Source: Closterium sp. Naga37s-1 (taxonomy: Eukaryota > Streptophyta > Zygnematophyceae > Desmidiales > Closteriaceae). Taken from it: 64,000 nt of DNA. The translations under genes and the position numbers were made by a program. The notes beneath the pieces were generated by a model. That model saw only the letters and a program-made list of their open reading frames with translations. It had not been told where the DNA came from and did not search any database. Shown in pieces: positions 20,932 to 31,387 of the stretch (positions are counted from its first letter, which is position 1; each line of letters starts with the position of its first letter). The stretch spans positions 557,501 through 621,500 of the forward strand of contig CANJKZ010000926.1 in NCBI GenBank assembly GCA_947471745.1, given 5' to 3'.

Positions 20932-22987
20932 ATGACAGAGTCCGTGACTGAGCGTCGAGAGCCTGAGACTCGTGCTTCCACTCCTCAGTGTCGAGAGCCT
21001 GAGACTAGAGCTTCCGTTCCTGCTCGTGTTCGTCGTGTACGTCATCCTCGTGCTCCGGCTGTCCCAGGCACTCACGATATGACACTCCGTCCTTCCTCTG
21101 TTCCACAGCGTGTTGTCCTACCGTCACCTCCTGCGTCTTCTCTTCCTGACGTTGCTGACCCTCCGTCCGACCTTGCTCGTGCTTCTAGTCCGACTGTCAC
21201 TCGCTTGCTTGCTACAGTTGTGACCGACCCTACGTTCTCGTCTCCCGCTGCGTCTGCCTTAGTCGCTGAGCTAGTTGACTTTGCTGCTGCGCACCGCCTA
21301 GACTACCTTGCGAGTCTTGTTTCTGACCCTGACCCTGCCTGTCCTCCGTCCGTCGGGGGTGAGGTTGCCCTTGGCTGTGACGTACTTGAGGACAGACAGG
21401 AGGAGCTGGAGTGTCTTGCGGCTGCTGCACCTCATCTCGTGACCATGTTGCTTGCCCCTCAGGGAGACCCGGATGCACTTGACATCCATGGACGCATAGA
21501 TGGCTTCATGGAAGTCCACAGGCACCTACGTCGACGAGGTTCCCCCACCTGGGGCGAACATCGTCAGTGGCATGTGGATTTTCAGGGTGAAGTGGCCGCC
21601 GGGTTCTCCGCCTGCCATCAAGGCACGTTACGTTGCTCGAGGCTTCAGTCAGCGTGAGGGGGTCGACTTCTTTCAGACCTTCTCCCCCACCCCGAAGATG
21701 ACAACTCTTCGGGTGTTGCTACACGTTGCAGAGCTGCACTCCCTCGACTTCTCAACAGCTTTCTTGCAGGGTAGCCTTCACGAGGCCATCTGGCTGCGCC
21801 GTCCACCTGGCTTCACTGGGTCGTTTCCTGAGGGTACCCAGTGGAGCCTACGGCGACTAGTGTACGGCCTCCGTCAGGCACCTCGCGAGAGGCACGACAC
21901 ACTGAGGACGACACTTGCGGCTCTTGGGTTTGCTCCTTCGACTGCTGACCCGTCGCAGTTTCTGCGCACCGACACTACCCTGCCGTCGTTCTGCGTTCTC
22001 GTGTACGTCGATGACTTGGTCTTTGCTACTGCTGACACAGAGGCACTGGCCCAAGTGAAGGCGGAGCTGCAGGAGAGACACACCTGCACTGACCTGGGTG
22101 AGCTGCGGGGCTATCTTGGCTTGCAGATCACCCGGGGCAGAGCACGGTGCACCATCACCCTGACTCAGTCACACATGGTGCACCAGGTCCTCCAGCGCTT
22201 TGGCTTCCAGTACTCCTCGCCACAGCCCACTCCTCTGTCTACCGGTCACTCGCTCTCAGCTCCACCTTCGGACGAGTCCGTAGAGCCGAGTGGTCCGTAC
22301 CCAGAGCTTGTGTGTTGCCTCATGTACCTGATGACGTGCACACGACCTGACCTCGCGTACCCTCTCAGCCTCCTGGCTCGCTACGTGGCACCTGGTAGAC
22401 ACCGAAAGGTGCACTTTGATGCTGCGAAGAGGGTACTGCGTTACTTGTGCAGTACATCGGGCACGGGGCTCGTGCTTGGAGGACGGGGTTCAGTGGTCCT
22501 CACAGGACACTCTGACGCTTCTTGGGCCGACGACCAGGCGACTCAGCGTTCGTCACAGGGTTACACCTTCAGTCTGGGCTCTGGTTCTGTCTGGTGGAGG
22601 TCCACTCGTTCTTCTTCTGTACTTGGCTCGAGCTGCGAGGCCGAGATCTACGCTGGGGCCATGGCTGTACAGGAGCTACGCTGGCTGAACTACCTACTGA
22701 CCGACTTGGGGGAGCGGCCACGTTCTCCTCCAGTTCTGTACGTCGACAACAAGGCAATGCTTGCCTTGTGTCGCGAGCAGAGACAGGAGCACAGAACGAA
22801 GCACATTGCTCTTCGCTACTTTCTTGCTCGAGAGCTGCAGCAGCGTGGTCAGTTGCGCCTTGCTTACGTGGCCTCTCGGGCCAACACTGCTGATGTCTTC
22901 ACCAAGGCCCTTGGGTCTGGTGATCATCAGCGTTTCTGCACTGCTCTTGGGCTTGTGCCCACTCTGCCTCACCTGCTGGTTGCTTGA
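20932..22987 (+). pseudogene. Copia-3 reverse transcriptase and RNase H
   Basis: Starts MTESVTERREPETRAS and reads MTLRPSSVPQRVVLP and CPPSVGGEVALGCDVLEDRQ. A deletion near 21485 (after GDPDALDI) removes about 20 residues of RSYAEAI..SSQW and shifts frame. From 21500 the RT/RNase H frame is open to TGA 22985-22987: GMWIFRVKWPPG, a six-residue deletion at LHVAELHSLDF, YVDDLVFATADT, GRYLGLQITR-like block, RNase H D (TGHSDASWADD), E (SSCEAEIYA), D (LYVDNKAMLAL) and C-terminus LPHLLVA. Confidence 0.88.
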
Positions 22988-23222
22988 CTTGCTCTTGTTG
23001 TACACTTATATATATCTTTGTACCTGCTTATTTACTCTTGCTAGGTTGTGATCAGTGTACTGCCTTGCTATTATAACTCTGTATGTGAACTGGCCTTGTG
23101 GCCGCTTGCTTGTGCTCAGATTGTGTGGTGTCCTTGAGATCCACCCTGAGCTTTGCTTTGCTTGTTCTCTTGCTTGACTGGTCTTGTGACCGTCTGTTGT
23201 GTTTGCTATCTCCCACTTAGCC

Positions 23223-23232
23223 TATGGGGGTG
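23223..23232 (+). promoter_or_regulatory. Polypurine tract of Copia-3
   Basis: TATGGGGGTG immediately before the 3' LTR. Confidence 0.75.
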
Positions 23233-23362
23233 TGTCAAACTATATGTTTGTGTTCTCTCTAGGCTATAGTGGGTTAGCCTACAAGGGGTACAACACTTTA
23301 GGGTTAGTACTTGTACCCAACTCATTCATAGTTCATTCATTCCTGCACAGTTGAATCTGACA
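23233..23362 (+). repeat. 3' LTR of Copia-3 (130 bp)
   Basis: Differs from the 5' LTR at two positions (T/C in CATT[T/C]ATAG and T/A near the 3' end). It is followed by GGAGC, the target duplication. Confidence 0.95.
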
Positions 23363-23540
23363 GGAGCCAGGTGGGGAAATCGAGTGCTCTACCCTCCGCA
23401 TCGAAACGTAGAGGTCGAGGGGCCGCCATGGATCGTGCTCGACAGGACTAGGGGCGAAAGTGGACGAACGAACGAAGTCGGGAGGGCTACTCTAGGAATG
23501 GCCGCAGCGATTGGCGGGTAGAGCCAGAAAGGGCTACATC

Positions 23541-23705
23541 ACCATTTTCGTTCTGTCCAAAATGTGTACTACGGAGTCCTGAAAGAGTCCATTCGGCTAA
23601 AATTTGGACAGGAGTGAAAAGAGTCCGGACGGACCAAGTACTGGCAGAATTAGGAGTCCAAAAACTCTCCGAGCGAAGTGTCCAAAAAGAGTCTTTTTCG
23701 CCACC
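23541..23705. repeat. MITE-like dispersed repeat, copy 1
   Basis: About 165 bp similar to 34899-35065. Shared landmarks in the same order: CGGAGTCC, AGAGTCCATTCGG / AATTTTGGACAGG, GGACCAAGTACTG, TAGGAGTCCAAAA and AAAAAGA(G)TCTTT. GAGTCC/GGACTC words recur in both orientations. No clear terminal inverted repeat or target duplication was resolved, so the class is uncertain. Confidence 0.65.
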
Positions 23706-24260
23706 AGGTGTTGAGGGTCCATGTTGATATTGAGGCGAAATGCAGTACACTACATCCCCGTCCTACTTTACAGTAATTGACATGTTTATGCATCTAATAA
23801 TATGTTTATCTACTCTACAGAATCGACCATTAATCACAATCTATGCATCACTACTCAAATCATTCTTCACACATCTACCTCAATACATCTTAAACTTCTG
23901 TGGCTATTATGCTATAACTAAATCTGCACAATACAACCAACTTCAGTTAAGCCATTATTAGCCTTCTTTTGTAAACAAAAGTGAATACTGGATGAAATGA
24001 AATGGAAAATAGAAAATTCCGTATCCTGCGCAAGTGTAAGAATATAGCACCGGGTTAAACGTCACTGTAAGAGTTTGCGAAAAACATGCAGGTTGAACTT
24101 AATCGTACAAACCGTGGTGAATGGGACCATAATGTCTTGCATCAGAGCTTACACAAAATATCCGTCTGAAACAATCAAAACAACAACCAGCTCTAGTACG
24201 TAATAATTAGTACATGCATGAAAAAGGCAACGACGGTCAGGACGTAGCATCACCCGTCGT
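23706..24260. other. AT-rich intergenic DNA without recognisable gene
   Basis: Composition drops to AT-rich with no long credible frame on either strand, no repeat matched elsewhere in the window and no splice-linked coding blocks. Confidence 0.6.
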
Positions 24261-24262
24261 GC

Positions 24263-24466
24263 CTCTAAGCAGCGCATGTCGCGCTCCTTAGCAGCGCCCG
24301 TCGCGCTCCTTAGCAGCGCCCGTCGCGCTCCTTAGCAGGGCCCGTCGCGTTCCTTAGCAGCGCCCGTCGCGCTCCTTAGCAACGCCCGTCGCCTCTATTA
24401 ACAGCGCACGATGTAGCAGCGCCCGTGGCGCCCCTTAGCAGCGCCCGTCGCGCTCCTTAGCAGCAC
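24263..24466. repeat. 22-bp tandem repeat (about eight to nine units)
   Basis: Units of CAGCGCCCGTCGCGCTCCTT plus AG, head to tail; the central copies are almost identical and the outer ones are degenerate (one with a CTCTATTAA insertion). It is GC-rich inside AT-rich DNA. The words resemble copia leader minisatellites, so it may be a relic of one. Confidence 0.85.
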
Positions 24467-24660
24467 CGACGTTGAATAACATGTTCCGGAAACTAAACGC
24501 GGTCAAATGCTGCAAGGGGGGTAGAAAGACATGGAAAAGAGGAGCGTTAGATGTAAATAGTGTCAGGGAATGCTTTGATACGGTAGCATCAATTAGTTTA
24601 AACACCCTAACGTGTAGATCTTAACCAGCAATGGACAATACTACAATGTTGCATAGGAAA

Positions 24661-24981
24661 TTAGAAACTGATTTTTTTATAACAAAGCGAAACACGGAGG
24701 GCTAGGCTAAGCGAAACAGACATTTTGGGGCCTAGACGACATTGATTTGGGGACAACGACTCGATGAGCAAGCAATGGCTATACTGCACCTGGCAAACAT
24801 CGATCCCCAGACCTTCTGGTTGAATTTTGTTATAAACCTCTTTTGGGACAAATCGGATTTTGGATAGATTATGGTCAATCTGGGTGGCACGGAATTGGCG
24901 AAAGACTCTTTTTGGACGTTTTAAAAGGTCCAGAAAGAACCCGGGGGGATACTTCAGTTTCCGGTTGCATTTCGAAGCCAC
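24661..24981 (-). CDS. Hypothetical 106-residue reading frame
   Basis: Begins MASKCNRKLKYPPGFFLDLL and ends CYKKISF. Composition is ordinary (mixed hydrophobic and basic) rather than repeat-like, and it lies in non-element DNA. No family was recognised, no splice context or upstream element was identified, and it may be a chance frame or a relic of an older repeat. Confidence 0.25.
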   Translation of the reverse strand: MASKCNRKLKYPPGFFLDLLKRPKRVFRQFRATQIDHNLSKIRFVPKEVYNKIQPEGLGIDVCQVQYSHCLLIESLSPNQCRLGPKMSVSLSLALRVSLCYKKISF

Positions 24982-25014
24982 ACTTTTTGTAGATGTAGCT
25001 TAGAGACGTCAGGA

Positions 25015-25595
25015 ACTAACCCTATCCACCTTAGGAAGTGTACTGCGGCTGCCAGCCGCTGCGGATGGAACGCCAATGACAGTAGGCGGTGGAAGGTGCT
25101 GCACGTGCGGTTAGGTGCTGTTGGATGCGGTCTAGCGTGATGGGGAGCGGTCGGGTACGAGATAGTGCGGTCAAGGGGTCTCGGGGCCTTAGATTAGCTG
25201 GCCGCGGGGCCTTAGAAGAGAGGCCCCCCTTAAAGCTGGGGGGGAGGCCCCCCTTAAAGCTGGGGCCTTAAGGCAGGGGGGGGGGGGGGGGGGGGGGGGG
25301 GTGTAGATGCTGTGCGCTCACTGCTGTGCGCGCTGCAGTGCGCGCAGCTCCTACTGCGCACGCGTGCGGGTGCAGGGCAAGGCAGCGCTGGGCAGCACGG
25401 GGCAGTGCGGGGCAGCAGGAAGGGGACGGGACGGGGCGGGACGGGTACGGGGTAGGTAGCACGGGCCGGGCAGGGCATGCGGCTGCACTAGCGGGCTGCG
25501 CTAGCGGGGGAACGAAACCTACTCGATACCATCTTAGCGTTAAAAACAATTGTATGGATGTATTAGGTCAAAGGGGGGGGGGTTACAAGGAGAGG
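25015..25595. other. Intergenic DNA with a G homopolymer
   Basis: Contains a short direct repeat (CCCCCCTTAAAGCTGGGG at about 25226 and 25248), a run of about 26 G near 25276-25301 and a GC-rich stretch whose frames are compositional. No gene is supported. The last bases before 25596 give the AGAGG target site of Copia-4. Confidence 0.55.
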
Positions 25596-25723
25596 TGTCG
25601 AACATATGTTATAGCCTGTTTAGGCTGTAGTGGGTTAGGCAATAGGGGGTACAACTTTTCTAGGTTTCCCTATTTGTACCCATCTCATTTCTAGTTCAAT
25701 CATTCCTTGCTAGTTCTCTCACA
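25596..25723 (+). repeat. 5' LTR of Copia-4 (128 bp)
   Basis: TGTCGAACATATG...GTTCTCTCACA, with GGCTGTAGTGGG and inverted pair GGGTACAA (25647-25654) / TTGTACCC (25674-25681). Confidence 0.95.
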
Positions 25724-25741
25724 TGGTATAGAGCGGGTTCC
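25724..25741 (+). promoter_or_regulatory. Primer-binding site of Copia-4
   Basis: TGGTATAGAGCGGGTTCC follows the LTR, a diverged initiator-Met type site (TGGTATCAGAGC) lacking one CA step. Confidence 0.7.
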
Positions 25742-25799
25742 CTAGTGGGACCGTTTTCCCTTGGGCCCACCACGTCGAATACTTTTTTTTCCTACCCTG

Positions 25800-26470
25800 C
25801 CCGAATCGCGCGTCGCGCTCTGCCCTGCTGCCGCCGTAGCGGCCCTACCCTTTCGGCCTGTCGCGCCCTTAGCGGCCTGCCCTGCCTTCGCGGCCCTTAG
25901 CGGCCCGCGCTCTCGCCCTTCGCGGCCCACCCTGCCGCCCTTAACGGCCCCTTCGCGGCCCCTTCGCGGCCCTTCGTGGCCCCTTTCGCGGCCCTTCGCG
26001 GCCCCTTCGAGGCCCTTCGCGGCCCCTTCGCGGCCCTTCGCGGCCCCTTCACGGCCCTTCGCTGCCCCTTCGCGGCCCTTCGCAGCCCCACCCTGCCATC
26101 GCGGCTCTGCCGCCCTGCCGTCGCGGCCCTGCCGCCCTGCCTTTGCGGCCTCTGCCGCCCTGCCGTCCCGGCCCTGCCTCGAGCTGTCGCGGCCCTGCCT
26201 CGAGCTGTCGCGGCCCTGCCTCGAGCTGTCGCGGCTCTGCCTGCCGCCGTCACGGTCCTGCCTGCCGTTGTCGCGGCCCTGCCTACCGCCGCTGTCGCCG
26301 CCCTGCACTGCCGCCCCGAAGCGGCCCTGCCCTGCCGGCGCGCCACGGCCCTGCCCTGCCAGGTGCAGCCCTACCCCGATCCGCCCTGGTAAGCGCACTG
26401 CCGCACCCGCGCCGCCTTGCCGAGCCGCGCCGCCTAGCCGAGCCGCGCCGCCCTGCCGAGTCGCGCTGCT
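25800..26470 (+). repeat. Minisatellite leader of Copia-4
   Basis: Tandem units of about 15-16 bp (CCCTTCGCGGCCCCTT type) at 25910-26090, then about 21-24 bp units (GCCCTGCCTCGAGCTGTCGC) near 26170-26240. Long frames across it are compositional. Confidence 0.85.
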
Positions 26471-26503
26471 CCTGCTACTGATACTGCTACTGTTGCTGCT
26501 GTC

Positions 26504-27355
26504 ATGGCTAGCCCTAACTAACCCACCTTCGATGCTGAGGGTCGAGCGGTCGATTTTGAGGTCTGGGTCGATGACCTGCAGCTGTTTCTGCAGTGCGATA
26601 GCAAGGAGGGCGTCTCGCTTTTTGACCTCACGTCTGGCGCCTCTGCTGCACCTGCTGCTGATGCTGCCAGTACTGTTCGCTCACAGTGGACCACGCGTGA
26701 TGCTGCTGCCCGCCTTGCTATTCGTAGTCACCTGCCGTCTGCTGAGCGCGCTCACTTTAGCCAGTACAAGACCGCTAGGACTCTGTACGACGCTGTTGTT
26801 GCGCGCTACTCCTCCCCTGCCACTGCTGCCCTTAGCCGCCTCATGCTGCCGTACCTGATCCCTGACCTAGCCGCTTTTGCCACAGTCGCTGACCTCATTA
26901 CGCACCTCCACACTAGTGACACCCGCTACCGTGCTGCGCTTGCTGCCGAGTTCTGCGCCAAGAACCCCCCCCCCATGTACATCACTCTCTACAACCTCGT
27001 CACTCGGCTCCCTGACTCCCTTCGCTCGGTCAGGGATCACTTCCTCTCCCTTTGCCCCACCACGCTCACCGTTGACCTCCTCGAGGAGCGCCTCCTTGCA
27101 GCTGAGAAGAGTATAGTCGCTGTAGGAGCCTCTCGTGGTGACCCTCGTGCCCCTTTCTTTGAGGGATGCTCCCCCGTCCCTCTTTTGCCCTCTGTTGCCT
27201 CTGCTGCTGCTGTCGACCTCGTTGGCACCGAGTCGGTCGGCGCTGCGTCTGCCCCTAGTGGGAAGCGCCGCTACGGCAAGGGCAAGGGGGGAAAGGGGGG
27301 TGGAGGGGATGGCGGGGGCGGCGGTGGTGGCGGTGGAGGAGGCGGGGGGGTGGGG
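26504..27355 (+). pseudogene. Copia-4 gag
   Basis: ATG 26504 (MASPN) corresponds to the Copia-2 start, but a local change creates TAA at 26519-26521, then TFDAEGRAVDFEVWVDDLQL continues in frame. UBN2-type gag motifs follow: RSQWTTRDAAARLAIRSHLP, TARTLYDAVVARYSSPATA, ADLITHLHTSDTRYRAAL, PPPMYITLYNLVTRLPDSL, TVDLLEERLLAAEKSIVA and a KRRYGKGKGGKGG basic tail. The frame is lost in the poly-G/Gly tract near 27340-27355, after which the knuckle frame is offset. Confidence 0.85.
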
Positions 27356-29409
27356 GTGGAGGTGGGAGTGGTGGCGGGAGTGGGGGCTTCGGTGGCAGCG
27401 GTGGAGGTGGAGGCGGCGGAGGCAGCGGCAGTGGGGGTGGAGGTGGCGGCGGCGGCGGCGGAGGTGGGGGTGGCGGTGGCGGTGGTGGGCAGCGGGGAGG
27501 CTCTAGCGGTGGCCAGCGCCAGCAGCAGCAGCGCTCCCGTGAGACCCCGTCGCCTCAGCAGCTCCGTGAGTGGTACGCTGGGCGTGGGAGGTCTGGGGGT
27601 TCTGGTCCCTGCACTTACGTTCTTCGCACCGGCGACCGCAGTGGAGAGACGTGCAGCGGCCCGCACGCCACGCTACGCTGTTACGGCCGCCTGACTGACG
27701 CCTGGCGTACACAGTTCCCTGGCTCCTCTGAGATCCCTCGCTGGGATATTCTGCTTAAGTCGGGGGTTGCTATCTTTGATCTTGATTATGATGCTATCCT
27801 TGCTGCTATGTATGCTGTGTCTATTAGTGCTGAGGGTGACTGTTACCTGTGTGTTCCGCCCAACCCGGGCATTGAGGCTGCTGCTCTAGGTGCTAGTGAG
27901 TCTGCTGCTCCAGGTGCTGGTGAGGCTGCTCTCTCAGGTACCGCGTCGGCTCAGGTCTTGCACACTTTCACCCTTGACTCTGGTGCTTCCCGCTCCTTCT
28001 TTCGCGACTGCACCACACTCTCGCCGCTCAGTCGGCCAGTGGCAGTCTCTCTGGCTGACCCCTCTGGGGGTCCGGTCCTTGCACACTCCTCCACGGTCCT
28101 GCCGTGTCCGGCGGTCCCGTCTGGCTCTCTGTCTGGCCTCCACCTCCCCTCGTTCTCCACGAACTTGGTAAGTGGAGCTGACCTTCTGGACGTGTGGGTT
28201 GACCAGTTCACTCCTGGAGGTCAGCAGGTGACCCACTGTTCGTGTACTCGGACGGGCCGGCACCTGGCCACGTTCACCCGTCAGCCTGGGTCGAGCCTGT
28301 ACACCCTGACTACTGTGTCTCCTCCGGTTGCTGAGTCTGGTCAGGTAGCCGCGTCGGGTCAGGTGTTTGCTGCAGCGTCCCGGTCTGGCCCGGAGTCTGC
28401 CCCCTGCTCGTGTCGCCTCCTGTCTCACGAGACTCTCCTTTGGCACCACCGCCTTGGTCACCCCTCCCTGCCTCGTCTCCGAGGCATGGCCTCCCGTGTC
28501 CTTGTCTCAGGTCTCCCCCCGTCCCTCCCTCCCCTTCCTCCGGGGCCTGCCCCTACCTGCGTTCCCTGCGTCGAGGGCCGGCAGCGCGCCGCTCCTCACT
28601 CCTCCGAGTTTCCTCCGAGAGAGGCTCCCCTGCAGACTCTTCACATGGACGTGTGGGGCCCAGCCCGCGTCCGTGGACAGGGTCACGAGCGTTACTTCCT
28701 GCTGGTTGTTGACGACTACTCGCGTTACACCACGGTCTTCCCCTTGCGCCGCAAGGGTGAGGTCACTGCGGTGTTGATCGACTGGATCCGCGCTGCTCGT
28801 CTCCAGCTCAGAGAGAGTTTCGGCTCGGACTTTCCTGTTCTGCGTCTGCACTCAGACAGAGGTGGAGAGTTTTCCTCCGACCTTCTGCGAGCTTTCTGTC
28901 GGGCGGAGGGCATCCGCCAGACGTTCGCGCTTCCGGCTTCTCCACAGCAAAATGGGATTGCTGAGCGCCGCATTGGCATCGCCATGGACGTCGCTCGTAC
29001 GTCCATGATCCATGCGGTTGCTCCCCATTTTCTGTGGCCGTTCGCGGTTCAGTACGCGGCGCATCAGATCAACCTCCAGCCCCGGGTCTCCATGCCGGAG
29101 ACCACCCCCACTCTGCGGTGGACGGGGAAGGTTGGCGATGCGTCTGCGTTCCTTGTCTGGGGATCTCGAGCTTTCGTCCGCGACTTGTCTGCGGACAAGC
29201 TGTCCTCCCGTGCCGTTCCCTGCGTCTTCCTTGGCTTCCCCCCTGACGCGCCTGGTTGGCAGTTTTACCACCCCACCTCGCGCCGTGTTCTGTCCTCTCA
29301 GGACGTCACGTTTGACGAGTCAGTTCCTTACTACCGTCTCTTCCCCTACCGCACTGCCCCCCTCCCCCCCCGCCGCCGCTCTTCCTCGCGCCTGGAAATC
29401 CCCCGGTAG
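27356..29409 (+). pseudogene. Copia-4 knuckle, protease and integrase
   Basis: After a Gly-rich tract the frame reads PSPQQLREWYAGRGRSG (near 27550), an extended knuckle C-x13-C-x3-H-x4-C (CTYVLRTG..GETCSGPH..RC), LTDAWRTQFPGSSEIPRW, DYDAILAAMYAVSISAEGD, protease LDSGASRSFF, integrase HHRLGHPS..CVPC and core with D (LHMDVWGP), D (LHSDRGGEF), E (NGIAERR), all catalytic residues present. The frame is lost at the C-run near 29355-29370 just after YRTAPLPP, and the wrong frame ends at 29409. Confidence 0.88.
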
Positions 29410-30360
29410 ACCCCCTCCCCCCCCAGGGTCCTGCCCCCTCAGGTGTGTCCCAGGTAGACGCAGTCGAGCCTGTCGAGGTAGCTGTTGACTCTGGTGCTGC
29501 TAGGGGTGCTGAGCCTGCTGATGCCGGGTCTGGGGGTGCTGAGCCTGAGCGTGCGGAGCCTGGGGGTGCTGGGTTTGGGGGTGCTGAGCCTGGGGGTGCT
29601 GAGTCTGGGGGTGCTGAGTCTGGGGGTGCTGAGCCTGGGGTTGCTGAGTCTGGGGGTGCGGAGCCTGAGGGTGCTGAGCCTGCGCGTGTGGAGTCTGGAG
29701 GTGCTGCTTCGTCCCGGCGGGAGCCTCTCTCTCCACAGCGGCTGCGTGAGTGGTACGCTCGGCGCTGTAGCCGTGCTGTTGGAGGTGCTTCTGGAGCTGG
29801 AGCTACTGGAGGTGCTGCTGGTGCTGGAGGTGCTGGAGCTGCTGGTCCCGGAGGTGCTCGTACTGGAGGTACTGGAGCTGCTGGGGCTGGTGGTGCTACA
29901 GGAGGTGGAGCTGGAGGTGCTGGAGCTGTTGCTACTGGAAGTGCTGCTGGAGCTGTCGCTGCTGGCGGTGCGGGAGTTGGTGGTGCTGCGGGAGTTGTAG
30001 CTGGAGACCCTGGAGCTGAGGGTACTGGTGCTGTCTCTGCTGGTTCAGGAGGCGCTGCGCGGCCGCGGCCGTACTACGTTCCGCTCCTTCAGCAGGTTCT
30101 TGGCCTCCCGCCTTCTACTGGTCCTGCTCCTCCCCTACTGAGTCCACCGCCTGTCCAGTCGCAGTCACAGTTACAGCCAGCCTCTCCACTGCCTGGTCCT
30201 TCTCCTTACTCTGGACCGACTAGAGGTCTTACGGAGCGTCGTGAGCCTGAGTCTCGTCCAGCGTCGCCTGAGTCTCGTCCAGAGTCGCCGGTCCGCGCTG
30301 TCCGCACTGGTCGTCGTGTTCAGCGTGAGCGTCCTCCTCCTGTCCCTGGCACTCACTATA
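29410..30360 (+). pseudogene. Copia-4 integrase-to-RT linker
   Basis: In the frame offset from integrase: SGVSQVDAVEPVEVAVDSG, GGAEP/GGAES repeats (29510-29700), module LSPQRLREWYARRCS near 29735, Gly/Ala repeat, then GGAARPRPYYVPLLQQVLG, a Pro-rich stretch and ERREPESRPASPESRPESP. This frame is continuous with RT (Met at 30361). Confidence 0.8.
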
Positions 30361-31345
30361 TGACTCTGCGTCTTTCCACTGCTCCACAGCGTGTCCCTCT
30401 GCCGTCTCCTCCTGCGTCCTCTCTTCCTGACGGTCCGGATCCGGAGTCTGACTCCCTTCGTGCTGCCAGTCCTACTGTCACGCGTTTCCTCGCTACTGTT
30501 GTCACTGACCCTTCCTTTGAGTCCACTGCTGCGTCTACTCTAGTTGCTGAGCTTGTTGACTTTGCTGCCGCCTGTCATCTAGACTACGCCGCTAGCCTTG
30601 TTGCTGAGTCTGAGTCTGTCTGTCCTCCGTCCGTCGGGGGTGAGTGTGCTCTTGGCACGGACGTCCTTGAGGACAGACAGGAGGAGTTTGAGTGCTTTGC
30701 CGCTGCTTTACCTCATCTCGTGTCCATGCTGCTTGCCCCTGAGGGAGACCCGGATGCACCAGATATCCCGACCCCGCGCTCTTACGCAGAGGCGATAGAG
30801 GGTCCCTACTCCTCTCAGTGGCAGTCAGCCATGGACGCAGAGATGGCTTCCTGGAAGTCCACAGGCACCTACGTCGACGAGGTTCCCCCGCCTGGGGCGA
30901 ACATCGTCAGTGGCATGTGGATTTTCAGGGTGAAGCGGCCGCCGGGTTCTCCGCCTGTCTTCAAGGCGTGTTACGTTGCACGAGGCTTCAGTCAGCGTGA
31001 GGGAGTTGACTTCTTCCAGACCTTCTCCCCTACCCCGAAGATGACCACTCTTCGGGTTCTGCTGCACGTCGCCGCTCAGCGTGACTACGAGCTCCACTCT
31101 CTTGACTTCAGCACTGCTTTCCTACAGGGCAGCCTGCACGAGGAGACTGGCTGCGCCGCCCACCTGGCTTCACTGGGTCGTTTCCTCCTGGTACCCAGTG
31201 GAGCCTCCGGCGGCCAGTCTACGGTCTCCGCCAGGCACCCCGTGAATGGCACGACACACTGAGGATGACTCTTGCTGCTCTTGGGTTTGCTCCTTCTACC
31301 GCTGACCCGTCGCTGTTTCTACGCACCGACACCACTCTGCTGAAG
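30361..31345 (+). pseudogene. Copia-4 reverse transcriptase, N-terminal part
   Basis: MTLRLSTAPQRVPLP, then the acidic spacer CPPSVGGECALGTDVLEDRQ and RT core to LHSLDFSTAFLQGSLHEE. A one-base deletion at 31143-31150 (GAGATCTGG type to GAGACTGG) shifts the frame before IWLRRPP. The coding sequence continues to about 31340 and is then deleted: the catalytic YVDD region is missing, and sequence resumes at QRFRFTYSS-like codons just before the solo LTR. Confidence 0.85.
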
Positions 31346-31387
31346 TTCAGCGCTTCCGCTTCACGTACTCCTCACCACAGTCCACTC

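Larger units (their letters stand above)
16531..23362 (+). mobile_element. Copia-3, complete Ty1/copia element with 5-bp target duplication GGAGC
   Basis: LTRs at 16531-16660 and 23233-23362 (130 bp, two mismatches). The 5-bp duplication GGAGC is at 16526-16530 and 23363-23367 and restores the interrupted gag reading when one copy is removed. The order is PBS, minisatellite leader, knuckle-position region, protease, integrase, a long Gly/Ala linker with internal duplication, RT and RNase H. It lacks gag, and has frame changes in the linker and at about 21485, so it is non-autonomous despite intact ends. Confidence 0.95.
15339..23429 (-). pseudogene. Copia-type gag gene (minus), split by Copia-3 (coding parts 15339-16530 and 23363-23429)
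   Basis: The ATG at 23429 starts MAAPRPLRFDAEGRALDF. After 24 codons the gene is cut by Copia-3 and resumes at 16530 with VELYMQSEHRDGDTLW. Gag motifs follow: LSVWQYRDAAARIGLTSLLP, FAKACFTAIKARYSTPSSA, ADLITHLRSLDASYCA, then after a frame change at the G-run near 16075, VRDELLRKHPTQLTIDVLE and a Gly/Lys-rich tail with a glutamine stretch. An in-frame TAG precedes ARFDKGR. The gene is cut at 15339 by the Copia-1 3' LTR. It is more divergent than the gags of Copia-2 and Copia-4. No LTR, primer-binding site or minisatellite leader is found upstream of the ATG; instead a MITE-like repeat begins about 110 bp away. It is either a relic of a truncated element or a gag-derived host sequence. Confidence 0.75.

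Noticed and set aside
19455-20935. Pro/Ala-rich and Leu/Val-rich frames of more than 400 residues on both strands
   Set aside because: They are shadows of the Copia-3 Gly/Ala linker repeat, without any domain or start context.
24263-24466. CRISPR array
   Set aside because: Units are contiguous with no spacers, and the genome is eukaryotic.
25276-25301. G homopolymer as a biological signal
   Set aside because: Could be slippage or an assembly artefact; nothing around it supports a function.
25742-26858. Arg/Gly-rich minus frame and Ala/Arg-rich plus frame in the Copia-4 leader
   Set aside because: Open only because of repeat composition; the real gag frame starts at 26504.
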